From Halonotius roseus (GTDB taxonomy: Archaea; Halobacteriota; Halobacteria; Halobacteriales; Haloferacaceae), in the NCBI RefSeq assembly GCF_006861655.1, contig NZ_SESI01000001.1:260328-324327 (forward strand): DNA of 64,000 nucleotides. Direction: 5' to 3'. Position 1 is the stretch's first letter. Each line of letters begins with the position of its first letter. The position numbers and the translations under genes were made by a program. Below the pieces are notes generated by a model. The model was not told the origin of the DNA and searched no databases. It saw only the letters and a list, made by a program, of their open reading frames with translations. Below, piece after piece: positions 60,944 through 64,000 of this stretch.

Positions 60944-61033
60944 TCACAGCGGGATTTCGAGGGCCATGCCGATCAGCAGAAACAGCAGGATGAGCCCCAC
61001 AATCGCCAAGCCGATCTTTTGGAACGTGTTCAT
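60944..61033 (-). CDS. 29-residue single-helix membrane microprotein
   Basis: ATG 61033 to TGA at 60944-60946: MNTFQKIGLAIVGLILLFLL then IGMALEIPL. One hydrophobic helix with positive start, typical of small membrane proteins. It fills most of the gap between the secreted protein and the ZIP gene, on the ZIP strand. Too short for homology by eye, so coding status rests on the clean helix and codon bias. Confidence 0.5.
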   Translation of the reverse strand: MNTFQKIGLAIVGLILLFLLIGMALEIPL

Positions 61034-61120
61034 CGATATCGACTTATCGGCAACAGGGATCAAAACAGTTGTGCGAACCAGACGAGGGTCGGGGAGGCCG
61101 ACAGCGGCAGCGATCGGCGG

Positions 61121-61996
61121 TTAGACGTACAACAACGGGAGCATCAACAACACGCCGGCAGCGATCCCGGTCGCCAACTCGCCGTAGCCGCGACGGGGGA
61201 GGTCGACGCCGGTGGCCACCGCCTCCGGGATGAACTCCGTGAGCACGAGATAGATCATCGCGCCGGCAGCAAAGCCAAAGCCAAAGGGTAGGAACGATTC
61301 GGCCCAGGTGACGAACGCGAAGGCGATGACCGCGCCGATCGGCTGGGGCAGACTCGAAAAGACGGCCGCGCCGACCATCCGCCACTTTGAGAGGCCCATC
61401 GCCCGCATTGGGATGGCGATGGCGGTGCCCTCGGGGATGTTGTGGATCGAGATGGCGATCGTCATGAAGACGGCCAGCAGTGGCACAGAAACCCCGAGCA
61501 CGCCGACCCCACCCTCTAAGCCGAGTTCCGCAAAGGAGACGCCGACAGCGACACCCTCCGGAAAGCTGTGGACGGTCAGAATCCCGAGAATCAACACGAG
61601 TTTCTTGAGGTCGCCCTCGGCGACGGCTTCGACATCGATCGGGTGATCGTGGCTGTGGGTCGCAGCCTCGTGGGCCTGTCCGTGGTCGTGGCCATCGTCG
61701 CCACCAACATCGGTCGCATCAAGCACGCGGTCGGCGACCTCGACGAGAACGACCCCCGCGAGCAAGCCGCCGATCATGAGCGTCGGCACCCCCGCGCCAG
61801 CGTAGGCCAACCCCTCGTTGACCAGACCGAACAGTGATGCGGCGACCATGATCCCCGAGGCGATCCCCCACAGCGCGACGTTCCAGCGGTCGCTGAACTC
61901 CTCGATGAAGAAAAACGGGATCGCCCCAAGCCCGGTCGCCAACGCCGTCAACAGCCCGGCGACGAAGACGAGCGCTAGATCGGCCAAGAAGCTCAT
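61121..61996 (-). CDS. ZIP-family metal ion transporter
   Basis: 291 residues, about eight hydrophobic helices; His/Asp-rich loop at ~98-122 with HDHGQAHE and THSHDH segments, and helix IV/V motifs HSFPEGVAVGVS and HNIPEGTAIAIP with the metal-site His and Glu pairs. Imports Zn, Fe or Mn. A DtxR-like half-site lies ~60 bases upstream. Confidence 0.9.
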   Translation of the reverse strand: MSFLADLALVFVAGLLTALATGLGAIPFFFIEEFSDRWNVALWGIASGIMVAASLFGLVNEGLAYAGAGVPTLMIGGLLAGVVLVEVADRVLDATDVGGDDGHDHGQAHEAATHSHDHPIDVEAVAEGDLKKLVLILGILTVHSFPEGVAVGVSFAELGLEGGVGVLGVSVPLLAVFMTIAISIHNIPEGTAIAIPMRAMGLSKWRMVGAAVFSSLPQPIGAVIAFAFVTWAESFLPFGFGFAAGAMIYLVLTEFIPEAVATGVDLPRRGYGELATGIAAGVLLMLPLLYV

Positions 61997-62054
61997 ACCT
62001 CAGTGTTCACAGCGGATCGTAAAGAACGTTTGTGAGTTAGAAATAAAATTTTGT

Positions 62055-62063
62055 CTAACCTAA
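62055..62063. promoter_or_regulatory. DtxR-type half-site upstream of the ZIP transporter
   Basis: CTAACCTAA matches exactly one half of the DtxR consensus TTAGGTTAGSCTAACCTAA. The other half is degenerate, and a second GTTAGAA lies at 62034-62040. It sits ~60 bases before the ZIP ATG, on the promoter side. Metal regulation is inferred. Confidence 0.4.
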
Positions 62064-62135
62064 AACAGCTCCCGCTGATTGGTCGCCTTCTGCGGAGCCG
62101 GTGTCGTTTTGCCCGAGACGCCCGATACGACTGGT

Positions 62136-63296
62136 ATGGATCGACGCAGCTATCTGTCGGCCGTTGGCGCGGTCGGTGCCGGCACGGTTGGCGGCTGTCT
62201 CGGCGGGTCAGCGGGTGGATCAAGTCGCTCGGATCTCGCCGTCGAAACGGTTGTCGACGGGCTCACCCATCCGTGGGGGCTGGCGGTCGGTGGCCCCGAC
62301 GACGCGCTGTTGGTCACCGAGCGCGATCCGGGTCGCCTCCAACGGGTCGATCCCGACGCCGGCACAGCAACCGAGATCACCGGCGTCCCCGCGGTTGACG
62401 CCGGCGGACAGGGCGGCCTCCTCGATGTGGCGTGGGGGCCCGACGACACGTGGGTCTATCTCACCTACGCGATCGACGCCGGAGGCAACACAACGACGAC
62501 CCGGCTCGGCCGCGGACGACTCGCCGCCGGAGGCGATCGACTGACCGACTTCGAGACGCTGTACACCGCCGAACCGGCGGTCGATTCCTCGGGGCACTAC
62601 GGCTCCCGCGTCGCCTTTGGGGCCGACGACTATCTCTACATGACTGTTGGCGATCGCCAGTTCAAGAACTTCGGCCCCAACCATGTCGCCCAGGATCGGA
62701 GCAATGATCTCGGAACGACGCTCCGCCTGCGACCGGATGGCTCGATCTCCGACGACAACCCCTTCGTCGGCGACGCCGATGCGCGGGACGCGATCTACAG
62801 CTACGGCCACCGGAACGCACAGGGCCTCGACGTACATCCCGAGACGGGCGCGATCTGGGAAAGCGAGTTCGGCGAGTCCGACGGCGACGAGATCAACATT
62901 ATCGAGCGCGGCGGCAACTACGGCTGGCCGGTCGCCGACGAGGGCTGTACCTACGGCACCGGCCAGCCGATCGGCGTTGGCCACGACGACCGCGAGGACG
63001 TGATCGCGCCGGTCTTCGGCTGGCCCTGCGGCGAGAACGGCCCCGCGCCAAGCGGGATGGCATTCTACGACGGCGATGCGATCCCGGAGTGGCAGGGCGA
63101 CCTCTTCGTCGGCGGTTTGGTCACCCAGCGCGTCGTTCATCTGGTGGTCGATGGCGACGACGTACGCGAGGAAGAACCGTTGTTGGCCGACCGCGGTTCG
63201 CGGATTCGGGACGTGGTCGTCGGCCCCGACGGCGCGTTATACGTCGCTGTCGATGCCGGCGACGCGCCGATCCTCCGGCTGTTGCCGGCGGAGTAA
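62136..63296 (+). CDS. PQQ-dependent sugar dehydrogenase-like lipoprotein
   Basis: 386 residues from ATG 62136. Tat motif (MDRRSYLSAVGAV) and lipobox VGGC, so outside the cell. Six-bladed propeller with Gly/Asp-rich GGQGGLLDVAWGPDD, YSYGHRNAQGLDVHPETG and GDEINIIERGGNYGWP, typical of soluble glucose/sorbosone dehydrogenases. It may oxidise sugars with PQQ, though haloarchaea often lack PQQ synthesis; cofactor unproven. Confidence 0.87.
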   Translation: MDRRSYLSAVGAVGAGTVGGCLGGSAGGSSRSDLAVETVVDGLTHPWGLAVGGPDDALLVTERDPGRLQRVDPDAGTATEITGVPAVDAGGQGGLLDVAWGPDDTWVYLTYAIDAGGNTTTTRLGRGRLAAGGDRLTDFETLYTAEPAVDSSGHYGSRVAFGADDYLYMTVGDRQFKNFGPNHVAQDRSNDLGTTLRLRPDGSISDDNPFVGDADARDAIYSYGHRNAQGLDVHPETGAIWESEFGESDGDEINIIERGGNYGWPVADEGCTYGTGQPIGVGHDDREDVIAPVFGWPCGENGPAPSGMAFYDGDAIPEWQGDLFVGGLVTQRVVHLVVDGDDVREEEPLLADRGSRIRDVVVGPDGALYVAVDAGDAPILRLLPAE

Positions 63297-63302
63297 TCCC
63301 GA

Positions 63303-64000
63303 TCACAGCGATCGCCGCGAGCCGGAGATAACGCCTAACACACCGATCACCACACCGACCGCGATCGATGGGAGTCCGGCCTCCGGCGGCAGCCAGCCGG
63401 CGAGCCAGAGCAGTCCGGCGGTGATGCTGATCACCACACCACCCAACGCCGGCGTGACGCGCATGGCGACACTACCGAGGACGACCACCAAGAGAATGGA
63501 CAGGATCGCCCGGACGACCGCCTCCCGTTGTTGTTGGCGTGCTGGGTTGCGGATCGTCTGCTGGCCGCTGATCGTCGCGTCGTTCGTTGTCGTCGCCTCG
63601 TAGTCGGCGTTCCAGTTTGCGTCCGTGTTCTCCTCGGGCACCGGCACGTCGGCGGTTACATTTTGATCGTAGCTGTCGTCAAGGAGTAGATTCGAGGCGT
63701 TGCCCGCCTCGCTGATCGACAGGTCAGCGGATCGCACGTTCGAGAGGTTGACCGCAAGCCTGTCGCCGTCCTCGTGGCTCCGATAAGCCGTCGAGATGTT
63801 GAGCCCATCGATGGATTCGGTGGTGTTGTACCGGATATCCTCGATCGGCACCGCGGTCGGCTCGCTCGTCCGGGGGGTGAGGCTGCTGACGTACGTTTGG
63901 CCGACGGTCGGATCGACAATGATGACGCGATATCGTTGGTTGCGCTGGAGTGCGGTCTGGAAGCCGTCGTCGCCGAGGCGGTCGCCGGCAACGGTTCGGT
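63303..64000 (-). CDS. Membrane protein of unknown function, 5' end outside window
   Basis: The minus frame is open from 64000 to TGA at 63303-63305; the true start lies beyond the window. At least 231 residues are visible. The N-terminal part is extracytoplasmic, Asp/Asn-rich; the last ~75 residues have two or three transmembrane helices (AILSILLVVVLGSVAM, GVVISITAGLLWLAG, IAVGVVIGVLGVISG) and a short SRRSL tail. Haloarchaeal conserved hypothetical type. Confidence 0.6.
   Translation of the reverse strand, partial: RTVAGDRLGDDGFQTALQRNQRYRVIIVDPTVGQTYVSSLTPRTSEPTAVPIEDIRYNTTESIDGLNISTAYRSHEDGDRLAVNLSNVRSADLSISEAGNASNLLLDDSYDQNVTADVPVPEENTDANWNADYEATTTNDATISGQQTIRNPARQQQREAVVRAILSILLVVVLGSVAMRVTPALGGVVISITAGLLWLAGWLPPEAGLPSIAVGVVIGVLGVISGSRRSL

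Noticed and set aside
1-64000. tRNA and rRNA genes
   Set aside because: No acceptor/T-loop (GGTTCGAATCC-type) pattern with a matching cloverleaf, and no conserved rRNA segment, was found by eye.

Overview
The window is a gene-dense, high-GC stretch of a halophilic archaeal (class Halobacteria) chromosome. This rests on the acidic proteins, a fused Kae1-Bud32 gene, archaeal LonB, a thermosome subunit, ribosomal proteins S6e and S24e, a lycopene cyclase, a halocyanin-like copper protein, Tat-exported lipoproteins with RR motifs and lipoboxes, haloarchaeal-type histidine kinase and KaiC proteins, and TATA boxes about 25 bases before leaderless starts. The genus cannot be fixed from sequence alone; a Halorubraceae-like organism is a guess.

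Layout. 1-2.8 kb: phosphonate-type ABC transporter (phnD-phnC-phnE, phnE cut by the window edge). 3-15 kb: conserved haloarchaeal small proteins, S6e, a TrkA-type K+ regulator, Ham1/RdgB pyrophosphatase, Kae1-Bud32 with S24e, lycopene cyclase and a Usp. 15-18.4 kb: CPBP protease, family-4-like uracil-DNA glycosylase and a DUF2064-like protein. 18.4-20.1 kb: an AT-rich island holding HicA, an unusually long HicB-like protein and an unknown helical protein. 20.1-31.2 kb: DtxR regulator, a threonine-synthase-like protein without the PLP lysine, an alpha/beta hydrolase without the nucleophile, FAD oxidoreductase, phosphoesterase, halocyanin, a beta-propeller protein and a GT4. 31.2-33.1 kb: a MazF/HTH pair and VapBC. 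33.1-34.8 kb: B12-binding subunit of methylmalonyl-CoA mutase with its MeaB chaperone. 35.8-39.7 kb: ADTH synthase, trpA, trpB and trpC, with TGTACA boxes in the trpC promoter. 40.2-43.0 kb: a low-GC island bounded by two transposase remnants and carrying a two-gene membrane operon (HEAT-TM-HNH plus J-domain-TM). 43-64 kb: LonB, NadM, SAM hydroxide adenosyltransferase, a KaiC/PAS-kinase pair, thermosome, amidohydrolase, GT2, methyltransferase, TRAM protein, MscS, ADH, SDR, ZIP transporter, a PQQ-type sugar dehydrogenase and a membrane protein cut by the right edge.

The best candidate for an undescribed system is the HEAT-TM-HNH/J-TM operon at 40.67-42.37 kb. Second is the three-gene HicA/long-HicB module at 18.4-20.1 kb. 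A second theme is short tandem duplications that span or abut stop codons at several unrelated genes (TRAM protein, Ham1, GT4, thermosome, threonine-synthase-like), plus an in-frame 24-bp expansion inside kae1-bud32. No tRNA, rRNA or CRISPR array was seen.
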